DNA of 64,000 nucleotides from Heterodera schachtii (taxonomy: Eukaryota; Nematoda; Chromadorea; Rhabditida; Heteroderidae): contig SIJG01000049.1 in assembly GCA_023374025.1 (NCBI GenBank), forward strand, positions 62,001-126,000, given 5' to 3'. The notes below the pieces were generated by a model. That model saw only the letters and a program-made list of their open reading frames with translations. It was not told the origin of the DNA and searched no databases. The translations under genes were made by a program, and so were the position numbers. Numbering within the stretch: position 1 is the stretch's first letter; every line of letters begins with the position of its first letter. Shown in pieces: positions 1-10,940 of this stretch.

Positions 1-596
1 CCTGACTCTTTAAAACGGTCAAATTCGCACAATTTTGGTATCATTCGAAAGCTCTTGACGAGCTAAGTCTATAAATCAAGGAATTAAGTCAAACCGATGC
101 CATCGGAGCAGTGGGACAACTGAGTCCCAGTGAAAATGGACACTTCAGTACCGAAAAATAATAAACGGGAAATAACAATTTAAAGCAAAATTCGCAAAAG
201 GGAGCATGCGAAGACGGAGCAAGTAGTGGGGCGAGACGGAGGGCGGAGGAAAAAGTCTGACGAGCGCCACAGGCGGTTGACTGCGGGGGCCCGAAGGACC
301 CCCGCCAATCAGTCAACCGCATGCGGATCACGCGCGGACTTCTTCCGTAGCCCGTAGTCTCGCCCCACCTACTGGCCGCCGTAGTCGAGTGTGCGGCGGT
401 TTTTTTAGCGCAATAAGCAAAAAAAAATTTTTAATTTGTAGTTGCGCCAAATTTTCATTGATTTGTACCGGTTCAAAAACCTATCATTGTCTGATGGCGT
501 CCGTTTAACTCCATTCCCTGAATTTTAGACTAAGCTCGTCAAGAGCTTTCGAATGATACCAAAATTGTGCGAATTTGACCGTTTTAAAGGGTCAGG
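1..596. repeat. Foldback (long inverted repeat) element
   Basis: The left arm begins CCTGACTCTTTAAAACGGTC at base 1, and its reverse complement ends at 596 with one mismatch. Pairing continues inward to about 110 on the left and 488 on the right. A second imperfect palindrome lies in the loop at about 225-375 (CGGTTGACTG...CAGTCAACCG). The left flank is outside the window, so a target duplication cannot be checked. It looks like a non-autonomous transposon. Confidence 0.75.
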
Positions 597-959
597 AGGC
601 CTCCTTTTTCCTCAATTTTTCGAGTTTTAAACCGGTTCAAAAACCGGCTTAAAGTTGATAGCGCGCCAAAATTTTGATTATTCTATCGTTTTCAGCGCAT
701 AAGAAAACCTATAAAAGTGGTTTTGGGTGTTTTTGAGTTTGGGAGCTCAGATAAACATTTTCCCGCGGGATTACTCCCGCATTAGGTAATAGTACTCACA
801 CACTATGGGTCAAGCCCAGTGTTAGACAAAATTGCTCATAACGCCAAATAGCGTAATTGGCGTAAATTTTTGGGCGCAAATTCAAAAATTACACTGGTAA
901 ATGCCTTTTTTGCATTGTTATTTTTATCAGCCATAACTCGCTTCATTCCCAACTAAACC
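597..959. other. AT-rich spacer, no gene seen
   Basis: No open frame or paired element ends were found. A short GC-rich stretch near 763-785 (CCCGCGGGATTACTCCCGC) matches the tail of the hAT-derived repeats at 12.3 and 19.2 kb. Confidence 0.5.
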
Positions 960-1895
960 GAACAAATTTGGTATCTAAAAAATTTTTTGAAAAGGAGAAT
1001 CTTTTTCTAAGCGAATGCTAATACAATTTTACATCTCAGAAAAAAGTTGTGGGAGTTTCAAATTTTCATTACGTTATAACTCAAGTCATAGGCAGGAGTT
1101 TTTGTCCAAAATACGAAAATTAATCATTTTTCTATTGATTCTAAATGTCCAAAGTGATTTATACCCTTATAGCCAAAATTATTAGAATTTGCGAGTTCCG
1201 TGTTTTTTCATGTGTTAGAGACATGAAAATAGTACGCCAAAGGTAGAGAAAAAGAAATGCAAAATTTTTATCACCTCCATAACTTTTTAGTTAACCCACT
1301 TTTGGCTTTCAAAAACCCTCCAATTTTGTTCGTAATTTTTTTCTCTATCGCTATGCAAAATTTAAAGAAAATCTGTTAACGGAAAAAAGTTTCTTATAGA
1401 GAAGTAAATGTTGTTTTATACATAATTAAAAACGAGAGATAGTACGCCAAAGAGAGAGATATTACAAAGAAAAAGAGAAACGACGAGATAGTACTAGGCT
1501 TTTCTCTGCACAGTGGAGTTGACCGATAGTGCTCACACCGTTTCAAAAAACGAGAGATGAACCAATAAATAGAGAGTGCAGAGAAAAAAAATCTCTCATT
1601 TTAGCGTACTATTTCTTTATCTCTGTTAGTAGAGAGAAATTGAATCCACTTCGAACAGCAAAATTGTTTTTAACAGGCAGATTGTCTTCAAATTTTGCAT
1701 ACCGATAGAGAAAAATATAATACATTCAGTAATAAAGCCATTTTTTTGGCTTATACATTATTTCATGAGTTATAAGAAAAACAAAATTTCGAACGTTCAT
1801 ATCTTTTTTCTAATGCATCAAAGTGCTTAGAATTTGCTTAGAAAAAGCTTTTTCTCATCAAGAGCTTTCAAATGATACCAAGTTTGTCTAATTTA
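960..1895. repeat. Large imperfect palindrome
   Basis: The text at about 965-1025 is the inverse of 1835-1895 (TTGGTATC...TTTTTCTAAGC against GCTTAGAAAAA...GATACCAA). Inner blocks also pair, for example 1340-1380 (CTCTATCGCTATGCAAAATTT) with about 1670-1710. The centre, near 1430-1650, is rich in GAGAGA and AGTACGCCAAA words that recur at 33.7-33.9 kb. No coding sequence was seen. It is probably an eroded foldback transposon. Confidence 0.6.
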
Positions 1896-1967
1896 GTAGG
1901 GAAAAACCATCAAAAATAATGTTCAAAAATAGTAATTTTTTGACAAAAATAAATAAAAATATTCATG

Positions 1968-2047
1968 TTGCACAACGGACTCGAACCTCCACCCTCCTCC
2001 TCCCTTTGTTTTTGGTGACTAACACATAGACCATTGAGACAAAAATT
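1968..2047 (-). repeat. tRNA-derived (SINE-like) unit
   Basis: On the minus strand there is an A-box-like TGTCTCAATGGTCTATG (about 2024-2042), followed by a perfect B box GGTTCGAGTCC (1977-1987). No complete cloverleaf can be drawn and the anticodon stem does not pair, so this is not called a functional tRNA. A related unit with a similar tail lies at 32.77-32.87 kb. Confidence 0.5.
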
Positions 2048-2086
2048 CAAATCTTTTTGGAACTGGGAGGCAAAAACTGAATGAAG

Positions 2087-2702
2087 TCTCCCGGACTTTT
2101 CGACAGAGGACTTTTCGACAGCAAAGGACATTTCGACAGCAAAGGACTTTTCGACAGCAAAGGACTTTTCGACAGTAAAACAAAAAAAAAATGGACTTTT
2201 CGATAGTAAAACAAAAAAAATAATGGACTTTTCGATAGTAAACATAAAAACAAATAATTCTTATCAAAATAAATTATATTGCTTGTCAATTTTTCTAAAT
2301 TGCTTTTAAATTAACATACTAATATGTATTGCTAAATCAGAATTAATAGAGATACGTTTTTTACGTTTTTTTACCTTAAAAAATACAACCTTAAGAATCG
2401 ACCCTTAAAATTTTCAAAAATATACTCCTAAGAAGAATGAAAAATTTTCTCAAAAATTCATCTCCAATTTTTTAAAATTATTTTCTTGGTAAAGTTTAAA
2501 AATTTATTTGTTTCAATACTGGTTAAGCTTCATTTTGTTATTTTGTAGAAAATTTTACGATTTTACACCCCTAAATTTGAAATTTGATAACTTTTTCTGT
2601 CGAAAAGTCTACTGTCGAAAAGTCCCCTCCTGAAATATATAATATTTCTGTCGAAATGTTCTTTGCTGTCGAAAAGTCCTTCTGTCGAAAAGTCCGGCGC
2701 CC
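2087..2702. mobile_element. Foldback/MULE-like element with subterminal repeat arrays
   Basis: Both ends carry arrays of the word GGACTTTTCGACAG: tandem on the left at 2092-2235 and inverted on the right at 2598-2695. The flanking ATGAAG at 2081-2086 and 2703-2708 is a candidate target duplication. There is no coding capacity. The design resembles the CACGCGAAAACGGC elements at 22.6-24.8 kb but uses a different repeat word. Confidence 0.6.
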
Positions 2703-2721
2703 ATGAAGAAACGGTGTGTAC

Positions 2722-3599
2722 TAGAGACCGGAAATTTAAAATTTGCGGATCCCGCTGCGGGATTGGAATCCAAAATTTTTTGCGGGACGGGATCCCGCGG
2801 GATTAATCCCGCATTTAAAATTTGCGGGATCCCGCGCGGGATTTAGAAAATTTTTAAAAAAATCAATTAAATTTCAAAAAATTTCCAAAAAAGAAAAAAT
2901 ACCTGATATTTTGGAAAATAAATTTTTAGGGGCTGGCGGGATGCATTAAAAGGGGCGACTAAGGTTTTCCGAATGGATCAGATGGTAAAAAAAGATCGGG
3001 AATCAAATCTGTTAATGGTCCATAATTTTTTTTTCAAAACCGCTTTTTTCCGGCGCAATTTTTTCAAAAAACTAGAAAAAATGGGTCCGGCGGTGAATGG
3101 GTCCGGCGGTGCCGATAGGCGCCGTCGGAAATTTTTTTATGAAAATTTTGTCAATTTCTTACACTGATTTTGTCCAAAAATGAAAAAAAGTCGTACTTTT
3201 TGACTCATTTCTACATTTCGCACTTTTTAACTCAATTTCTACAGGATTAATAAGTAAAAGCCGGTCCGGCGGTGCCGATAGGCGTCGCCGGGAAATTTTT
3301 TAGAAATTCTAGATGAAATTTGAGTTGAAAATGGATTTAATTTGATTGAATTTATTATAATTTATTCAAAAATTTTGGCATTCTGTTCTATAAATTTTCA
3401 AAAAATCAATGAAATCCCGCAGAATCCCGCACAAAAAGTCAAATTTGCGGATCCCGCTGCGGGATTGGAACTCAAAATTCTTTGCGGGACGGGATTCCGC
3501 GCGATTAATCCCGCAAATCCCGCATTTTCCAAAAATGCGGGATTGCGGACTGGGATCCCGCAAAATCCCGCGCGGGATCCCGTCCCGCGCCGGTCTCTA
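2722..3599 (+). mobile_element. Non-autonomous hAT element, copy 1
   Basis: Terminal inverted repeats TAGAGACCGG / CCGGTCTCTA are flanked by a perfect 8-bp target duplication GTGTGTAC (2714-2721 and 3600-3607), the hAT signature. The interior holds GGGATCCCGC-rich ends and two copies of a GGCGGTGCCGATAGGCG motif (about 3098 and 3261). No transposase is present. It is an inverted partner of the element at 3818-4693. Confidence 0.85.
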
Positions 3600-3607
3600 G
3601 TGTGTAC

Positions 3608-3817
3608 TACCGATGGTAGTCTCCCCCTTTTTCGAAAATAAAATTTTTGAAATTTCTGAAAAATTCGAAAATTTGAATTTTCGATTTTTTTTCGAATTCG
3701 GGTTCGGGGTTCGACATAGGTCGAATTTAACGTCAGATTCGGATTCTCCTACCCTTAAAATCTCTAATACGACCTTTTCTCGAACAAAAAATTTCATTTT
3801 CGAAAAAGGGGGACTAC
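3608..3817. repeat. Foldback remnant that hosts two hAT insertions
   Basis: The arms GTAGTCTCCCCCTTTTTCGA (about 3614) and its inverse ending in GGGGGACTAC (about 3817) pair. Beyond the second hAT the palindrome resumes with GGGACTGCCATCGG (4694 onward), matching CCGATGGTAGTC at 3608-3620. This is an older foldback, with one hAT at its edge and one inside it. Confidence 0.6.
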
Positions 3818-4693
3818 TAGAGACCGGCGCGGGACGGGATTCCGCGCGGGATTTTGCGGGATCCAGTCCGCAATCCCGCATTTTTTGGAAAATGCGGGAT
3901 TTGCGGGATTAATCCCGCGGGATCCCGTCCCGCAAAGAATTTTGGATTCCAATCCCGCAGCGGGATCCGCAAATTTGACTTTTTGTGCGGGATTATCCGA
4001 GATTTTATTGATTTTTTGAAAAATTTTATGAACAAAATGCCAAATATTTTTGAATTAATTAAATAATTAATTTAATTAAAATTAACTCTTTTCATCGCAA
4101 ATTTCATCTAGAATTTCAAAAAAAATTTCCCGGCGACGCCTATCGGCACCGCCGGACCGGCTTTTACTTATTAATCCTGTAGAAATTGAGTTAAAAAGTG
4201 CGAGATTTGGTAAATTTTAGACAACTTCTGTTAACAAATAACATTAAATTTTTCAAAAAAAATTTCTCGGAGGTGCCTACCCGCACCGCCGTACCCCTCT
4301 TCTGTCGTAGTTTTTAAAAAAAATTGCGCCGCAAAAAAGCAGTTTTGAAAAGCAACAAAATAGTCAAATTTATGGGCCATTAACAAATTTGCTTCCCGAT
4401 CTCTTTTTAACATCCATTCAAAAAATCTTAGTCGACCCATCAGCCCCTTTTAATGCATCCCGCCAGCCCCTAAAAATTTATTTTTCAAATTTTCAGTTTT
4501 TTTTTTATTTTGGAAATTTTTTGTAATTTTATTAAATTTTTTCGAATTTTCCATAATCCCGCAATCCCGCGCGGGATCCCGCAAATTTTAAATGCGTGAT
4601 TTGCGGGATTAATCCCGCGGGATCCCGTCCCGCAAAAAATTTTGGGTCCCAATCCCGCAGCGGGATCCGCAAATTTGAAATTTCCGGTCTCTA
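3818..4693 (-). mobile_element. Non-autonomous hAT element, copy 2 (inverted)
   Basis: It has the same TAGAGACCGG ends and nearly the same length (876 bp) as copy 1, in reverse orientation. The target duplication is GGGACTAC/GGGACTGC (3810-3817 and 4694-4701, one mismatch). Two copies of the CGCCTATCGGCACCGCC motif lie at about 4130 and 4268. Confidence 0.8.
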
Positions 4694-4716
4694 GGGACTG
4701 CCATCGGCGGAACGGG

Positions 4717-4802
4717 TCAACTGCATCACGCCAACTGCGTCCCAGCCAATTGCGTCCCGCCAACTGCGTCCCGGGCCAACTGCGTCCCAGCCAACTGCGT
4801 CC
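4717..4802. repeat. Short tandem array, CAACTGCGTCCC-type
   Basis: Six or so copies of the 12-16 bp word CCAACTGCGTCC(C/A) occur with spacer variation. It resembles the subterminal arrays of the other foldback/MULE-like elements in this window, but no inverted partner was found. Confidence 0.6.
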
Positions 4803-4882
4803 ATTTTTTTCAAAGGTTTGCAATAGGAGGGCAAATTTGTTTTCAATTGGTAAGAATGGTTTTAAGTTCATTTGGGTGAAGA

Positions 4883-5714
4883 TTATTTTGTCAATTCGTC
4901 AAACTGCGATTCGGAAATATCTTTGTTTGCCTCCTCCTGTTCTGGTACATTTTCATCGACATGACATTTGTTTGTGGGAGTTGCACTGCAGATGCCAATA
5001 TGATGATGATTTGGGTGTGATGGAAAGGGGTTGGCATTGATTTTTGTCACAGGGGTGGTATTGGCGAGATGTATTTGGCGTCGATTCATCCGCCGCTGCA
5101 GTTCCAATTGTTCAAGGGTGAGGCTCGGACGAAGGAGGGAACGGGCAAATGGGGAGTTTGGTTGCCGAATTTGGCACGACGGGCTTTCTATTGGCCAAGG
5201 GATGCTCGTTGAAAGTTGAATGCGGGCAGAAGAATTTTGATGAGACTACCGCGACCTGCTGGGGCTAGGTCGTTAAAAACCTCCCCATTCTATATATAGC
5301 TTTTGCTCGGCACTCCACCTCTAGCGAATGGAGAAAACCTGTGACCGTTTTTTCGACATCGTCAACGCACGAGCTCATTTTCGTCTTCTGGCTTTCTGGC
5401 ACTCCAATTAGCACCAAACTTCATTTGCGCTCGATTTCTTCCGCGGTCGGTTCGTTCTTCGGATGCGATGTTACTTGACTGTTGTTTTTGTTGTTTGAAT
5501 GCGTTGACGAGAATTTGGAATTGTTTCGAGAGCCAGTCATTAGCAGGAAGAAGTTGTTTTTGGTCCGGTTGGATTGTGGGAGTGAGCCTGGCAATGGCGT
5601 CAAAAATTTTGCGTGGCGTCCACCTGCAGTTCAATGGGGTCGGTGAATTTGGCTGCTCCAAAATTGACCATGGGAGAGGCAATGCCGGCCTCAAAGCGCG
5701 TTCTCTTAGTCGCC
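4883..5714 (-). pseudogene. Hypothetical gene relic, two coding pieces
   Basis: Two minus-strand stretches read as ordinary protein and have higher GC than their surroundings. The first, from an ATG at about 5714, reads MATKRTRFEAGIASPMVNFG and then needs a one-base shift near 5600 to continue into a Gln-rich helix-like segment ending at 5362. The second (5107-4883) begins LEQLELQRRMNRRQ and continues with a His/Pro-rich segment and an acidic tail. The family was not recognised. The frame change and the stop between the pieces suggest a decayed gene or one with an unseen intron. The neighbouring tandem array allows the alternative that it was captured by a transposon. Confidence 0.3.
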
Positions 5715-5774
5715 ATATTTTAGTAGGAATTTGAATTTTGACCTTATAGGCTTCATTGGACAATTACTTGTCGA

Positions 5775-6190
5775 ATAAAAGTGATGATTATTTATAATTC
5801 AATAAATTGCCAATACAATTATTTACTATAATTATGCACAATTAAAGTGATCACGCATTTCCAATTCATTAATTCACTATAACTCTGTCAAATTAAAGTG
5901 ATCACGTCATTGCCAATTCAATAATTCACTATAAGTTTGCCAAACATAAGTGATCACTGAATTGCCTATTCATTAATTCACTATAACTCTGTCAAATTAA
6001 AGTGATCACTCAATTGCCAATTCATTAATTCACTATAACTCTGTCAAATTAAAGTGATCATTCAATTGCCAATTCAATAATTCACTATAATTCTGTCAAA
6101 TGAAAGTGATCATTCAATTGCCAATTCATTAATTCACTATAACTCTGTCAAATTAAAGTGATCACGTCATTGCCAATTCAATAATTCACT
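5775..6190 (+). repeat. 52-bp minisatellite upstream of Ubl gene A
   Basis: About eight units spaced 52 bp apart (GTGATCAC or variant at 5781, 5847, 5899, 5950, 6002, 6054, 6106 and 6159). Each has the palindrome GTGATCAC, then TTGCCAATTCA, then ATTCACTATAA, then CTGTCAAATTAA. The array ends about 100 bp before the start codon of gene A. The same unit, inverted, precedes minus-strand genes H (50.3 kb) and F (62.6 kb), which argues for a cis-regulatory role rather than chance. Confidence 0.85.
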
Positions 6191-6194
6191 AAAA

Positions 6195-6296
6195 CCCCAT
6201 AAAAAGGATCTCCTCAGATGGTAAAGCAACAGTCTCTAAATTTATTCATCTAAAATCCCTTTCCTTTCTTTCTAATTGCCATTAAATTTCTCCAAA
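6195..6296 (+). promoter_or_regulatory. Core promoter and leader of Ubl gene A
   Basis: A CCCATAAAAAG TATA-like box at about 6196 is followed by GCAACAGTCTCTAAATTTATTCAT about 30 bp on and a short leader to the ATG at 6297. The same order of words precedes genes B, C and, on the other strand, F. The start site itself was not observed. Confidence 0.5.
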
Positions 6297-9134
6297 ATGA
6301 GTCATTTTGCATTTTCACTGCTCCCCATTGGCATTTCAGCTGGGCTAATGATAATGTTCATGCTCATGATACCATCATTCACTGGTGGCATGAATATTGC
6401 AGTTAAATCTGGCAAAAACATCCGCAAGGCGTTAAATTGGCAAACAAAAATAAGAGCTAGTAGTTCTAATCCAAATAAGCACCCAAAAATCAGTGTTAGT
6501 TTGAAAAGCGGGCAAACTGTGGAAGCTTTAAAGCAAGCGATCAAAAATGAGATTGGCATTCCACCCGAACGACAACAATTAATCATTATCAAACACAACA
6601 GTTCAGCTGCTGGCGCTGTGCTTAAGAATAGGGACACACTGAAACATAGTGACCTTGAAAAAGCGGAAGTTTTCTTGGCCTTTGGTGAATTGGAAATTCG
6701 CGAGCACTATGGAACGGAAACATTCGCCAGGGGCCTATTTCAATTCCCGTCGTATCTCCGATATGATGTCATATCTCCGATACGACATCGCATCGTATAA
6801 TTCTGTTTCAATAAAAAACATGCGATGTCGCACATTTCTGTTTCAATTCATCGTCCCGATGTCGTATATACGATCATCGTAACATCGTGGAAAAAACGTC
6901 GGATGTCGTATATTTTGTTTCAATTTACAACCGACCATCGTATATCCGACATCGTATATACGACGAAACTAAGGGAAGAAATCGTGTAAATTCATCCGTG
7001 GTGCAACCCATGTATCTGGTCCCGTCATGTAAAATTAAAAAATTCACAAAAAATTTAAATTCTAAATATAAATTATAAAATAAATTTTGTTTTATAGAAT
7101 GAAGTCTCCTCTTTCTAATGATATGTAATTCAAATGATAATTAATTATCTGAATGATTATTACCGTGTTTTTCTAGAGAATTTCTTCAGAGCTTAAAGGT
7201 TTTCACAAAACTTTTCAAAAAATCTTTAAAATTATCAATAATTTTATTAAAAAATTTGGTCAATTGGTCTAAATTATGACACATTTATATTTTAATTGTG
7301 TCAACCTGAAATTTTGATACTGATCAAAAAGTCACTTACATCAATTTTGTAAATTATGTCATAAATTTTGTAGACCATTATTTCGAATTGCTATTTTACA
7401 AAAGTTAATTTTGTTCCTATTTTGCATGTTTATGTAAATTTTTAGAACTCAAATTTTAGGGTGGCTTTATATATTGGACAGCTATAGTGTATTCTTTATT
7501 AAACTTTAAAATAATATTTATTGATATTTAATAATAATAATTTCAATTTCAATTTAATTAATTTTATATTATTACACAATTTGGTTTTCATTTTCATGAT
7601 GTCGGATACGCGATTTTGACATCACATCATGCAAATTGAATTGAAACAGAATTACATAATATTCACGATTTTTCATCGTATTTACGATTTTTCTCGCATC
7701 TTATAAAAGATGATCGTAAAACCGATGAGACGTCGTGAAATGATGGGAATTGAAACAAAATTTTACACGATACGACGTCTTATCTGAGATACGACGGGAA
7801 TTGAAATAGGCCCCAGTAGGGTGGACAAAACCGATACTGTAGCAACTTTGAAGGAAGCGATCAAAGAAAGGTTTGGAATTTCGACCGAGAAACAAACACT
7901 GAGACTCAACACACATTTGGTCTTGCGCTTGAGGACACCAAAACAATGGACTTTTATGAAATTAAAGACGGCAAAACGATTCTTTTGTCGTTGGATGAAT
8001 TTCAAATTAAAGTGAAGTATGGTTGGGAAACTAATCTAGTTCAAGTGAAAGACACGGATACTGTGGAAACATTGAAGAAAAGGATCGAAAACATTGAACT
8101 ATTTGGGAACTTTCCGCACCAACATCAACTATTCATAAGATGGAATGGGGATATTGTGTTGGAGAAGGATAATGAAACAATGAAAGAATCGCATTAGAAA
8201 AGGCGAAACTTGTTGTGTCGTGGAAGAAATTTGAAATTTTATTGGAATTTGAGGACAAAAACGAGAACGGATTGAGGTAGAGTTGTCAGAAAAAAATTAC
8301 AAAGGCTTTACAAAAAAATATTAAAAAATCAAAAATCACACGCTTAATTTAGCAAAAAGGGAACTTCGAAATCCAATGATAGATTAATAACTCGATTTGG
8401 TTGCTTTAGTCTTCTAAACAAATAAAGAAATGTTGAAAATGCTCAATAAATGGCAATAAATTTGTTTCCTGGGTTTATTTTTCAATTTTTTATGTTTTTA
8501 TAAGTCGCCCTAAAGCAAAAACTTTTCGGTGAAAATGCTGGTTTTGGACGTATCTCGCCATAATTAAGCCGCAAAGGATATGTAAAAACATAATACGGTC
8601 TCAATATATTTCATATTTATTTATTTCTCAACCCTGGTTAAGGTGCAATACGACCTCTCAATACAAGGTTTAAAAGAGAAAATTAAAGAAAAGTTTGGCA
8701 TTACGCCCGAAAGACAAAAATTGACTCATTTGTATAAAAAAGACGATGTTTCCGATAGAATAGAATTTCATTTTGGTGACTATCCAACAATGTACTTCTA
8801 TGACCTTGTAAAAGGCGATACCATTTTTGTGTCGGAAGTGTTTGAAATTTCCGTATATTACCAATTCAGCATTCCTTATAGTGTAAGTAGTTTTTGCAAC
8901 AAAGTTGAGGTGAATGCCGGGGACACTGTGAAAATTGTGAAGGAAAAAATCAAGGCAATGATCGAAGAAAAACATTTCAATGGAAAATTAGTGGAAATTG
9001 AGCTGAGAAAGAAAGATAAATATGGTGAAGTTTTGGACAATGACAAGGAAACAATTGAGGAAAGTGGCATTAAAGAAGAAGGAGATGAAATTTATGTGAA
9101 GTGTGCTTTCCCTCAGAAATTGGCTAAAATATAA
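6297..9134 (+). pseudogene. Ubl gene A: secreted multi-ubiquitin-like protein, decayed
   Basis: The gene starts with a hydrophobic signal segment (MSHFAFSLLPIGISAGLMIM), then a Ubl domain about residues 60-125 with ubiquitin-like DTL...LEKAEVFLAFG ending. The second Ubl is split by a 1083-bp transposon at 6731. After the insertion the text resumes in register (VDKTDTVATLKEAIKERFGI), then a deletion fuses Ubl2 to the end of Ubl3 and a one-base shift occurs near 7905-7920. Ubl4 follows (7946-8197), with another shift near 8190. A probable intron (8277-8642, GT..AG) precedes an intact last exon 8643-9134 encoding Ubl5 and Ubl6, ending at TAA. No terminal Gly-Gly is present. The layout matches gene B domain by domain. 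It is read as a pseudogene, although the last exon remains open. Confidence 0.8.
6731..7813. mobile_element. PIF/Harbinger-like element inserted in gene A
   Basis: Perfect ends GGGCCTATTTCAATTCCCGT are repeated inverted at the right end, with about 28 bp of pairing. The flanks carry a 3-bp duplication CAG (6728-6730, 7814-7816); removing the element and one CAG restores the reading found in gene B (TTCGTCAGTAGGG). Three-base duplications and GGGCC starts are typical of PIF/Harbinger and Tourist-type elements, although their usual target is TWA. Subterminal words such as TCGTATATACGAC are palindromic. No transposase gene was seen. Confidence 0.75.
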
Positions 9135-9905
9135 GAAAACTTCGACCTGAAGATGTTATGACGAACAACTTTTTTCGTTGCTTAACGATCATCCATTATT
9201 CTTTAGACAAATGTCCCCCCATTTTGGCTATCTCTTTCCTCAAATGGTTCACTTTTATGGTAAACAATTCGAAAATTTTCTCAAAAATTCAACTCCCAAA
9301 ATTTATTTATTATTTTGTTGACAAGAATTTTTGGCTTTAAAAAATTATTTACCGTTTATTCTTAATTATCACCCCGGGGCGTATTATTTTTCAATCTCCT
9401 CAGAAAGGGGGGGGGGGGGTTAATTAGATACGGGGGGAAAACGGAGATGGTGGATTTTTTTCAACAGATTTATTTAGTGCTAATTTTAAATTTTTTGAGA
9501 TTTTTTAAACATGTCGCAAAAAAATATCATCGCTTAAAAAATATTAATTGGGAGAAGAAAAATCCGCAATTTCTGCATTAAAAATTTATTTTATTTTATA
9601 TTTTTATCTCGTTTTTGAAGAAAGTTTCAAAAATAAAACTCATTTTGGGATTCCGTAACAAAGAAGAATTGCAAATTGCAAATAGTTTTCGAGTGGAAAA
9701 TTTTTTTTCATCAAAATCTTCCAAAAATATGTCTTTAGGATTATTTTAGGTCGCTGCTGATCCCGAATATGCAATCAGTTTTCACTTATTAAACCAGTGC
9801 CCTACGGGCACTGAAAGTAACTGATTTAAATTTATTTTTTAAAATTGAAATAGCTTCGCTATTTAACACTGTCTCTAGAGGGCGCTACGCGCCAAAACCC
9901 TTTAT
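9135..9905. other. 3' flank of gene A, no further gene
   Basis: The block at 9149-9245 (TTATGACGAAC...ACAAATGTCCCCCC) is a family 3' flank, also found after gene B (16.81 kb) and inverted at 11.52-11.60 kb. A run of 13 G lies near 9406. The rest is AT-rich with no supportable ORF. Confidence 0.55.
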
Positions 9906-10426
9906 TAGAGATCGACATTTTGAAAAAAGCCTGGACCTGGACCTGGATTCCATGTTGGACCTGGACCTTGATTTCATGGACAAAAATCCAGGAAAATCCA
10001 GGTCCAGCAAAAATCCAGGCTCCTCGAGACCTGGATCCAGGCCTGGACCTGGATTTTTTGAAATTTATTTTAAAAATCAAAAAATGTTTGAAAAAATTAA
10101 TTATTTGCTTAGAAGCATCTAAAAATATCTAATTAATAATAATAATGTGTTTTTAAATTTATTTAATCTGTTTTTGAAAACTTGAAAAAACATCGGTCAC
10201 TTGAAAAAATAAATTCTAAAATTTTGTCCAGGAAAATCCAGGTTTTTCCTGTTTTGCCTGGACCTGGACCTGGATTTTTTCATATTTGACCTGGACCTTG
10301 ATTTCCTGGACAAAAATCCAGGAAAATCCAGGCCCAGTAAAAATCCAGGTTGCCGAAAAATGGCCTGGACCTGGACCTGGATCCAGGAAAAATCCAGGCC
10401 TGGATCCAGGTCAAGGTCGATCTCTA
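9906..10426. mobile_element. Non-autonomous hAT element with CCTGGA repeats
   Basis: Ends TAGAGATCGAC / GTCGATCTCTA are flanked by a perfect 8-bp duplication CCCTTTAT (9898-9905, 10427-10434). Both sides of the interior consist largely of CCTGGACCTGGA-type hexamers and their inverse (TCCAGGTCCAGG), so the strand could fold extensively. The open frames that run through the hexamers are not regarded as genes. Confidence 0.85.
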
Positions 10427-10504
10427 CCCTTTATAAGAGGGCAATTGGATTTTTTGGCATGGAATTCAATTATTTCATTAAACTCTAACTTTTAATATGA
10501 CTAC

Positions 10505-10940
10505 TTAAAAACTCTTCCCTTTCTCTTCCACTTTCTATTCCTCTTTTTTTCCTCACTCTTTCTCTTCCTATTTCACTTCCTTTTTCTGTTCCTATTTCCC
10601 ATTTCCTTTCTGTTCCTCTGTCCTTTTCCTGTTCCTCTTCCTCTTTCCCTTTCGCTTTCTGTTCCTCTTCCTCTTTCTGTTCCTCTTCCTCTTTTCCTTC
10701 CTCTTTCTCTTTCCCTTTGTTGCTCTTTCTGTTCCTCTGTCCTTTTCCTGTTCCTCTTCATCTTTCCCTTTCGCTTTCTGTTCCTCTTCCTCTTTCTGTT
10801 CCTCTTCCTTTTCCCTTCCTCTTTCTGTTCCTTTTCCTCGTTCTGTTCCTCTTTCTTTTCCTCTTCCTCTTTTTTTCCTCTTTCTGTTTCACTTTCTATT
10901 CCTCTTTTTTCCTTCCTCTTTCCCTTTGTTGCTTTTTAAA
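10505..10940. repeat. Polypyrimidine tract, about 435 bp
   Basis: The plus strand is almost pure C and T (TTCCTCTTTCTGTTCCTC-type words), with internal duplications of about 160 bp (10610-10770 resembles 10725-10885). The strand asymmetry could allow triplex DNA. Open frames across it are low-complexity artefacts. Confidence 0.85.

Noticed and set aside
1977..2042. Functional tRNA gene at the A/B-box pairs
   Set aside because: Acceptor, D and anticodon stems do not pair at any of the seven sites examined.
1910..2289. Three overlapping minus-strand frames of 80-111 codons
   Set aside because: They run through the GGACTTTTCGACAG tandem array, so the proteins are artefacts of a repeat whose unit lacks stops.
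5775..6190. CRISPR-like array
   Set aside because: The units are direct 52-bp repeats without unique spacers of constant length, and the genome is eukaryotic. It is a minisatellite.
9859..10495. Frames rich in WTW and GPG at 9.9-10.5 kb
   Set aside because: Low-complexity translation of CCTGGA hexamers inside a hAT element.
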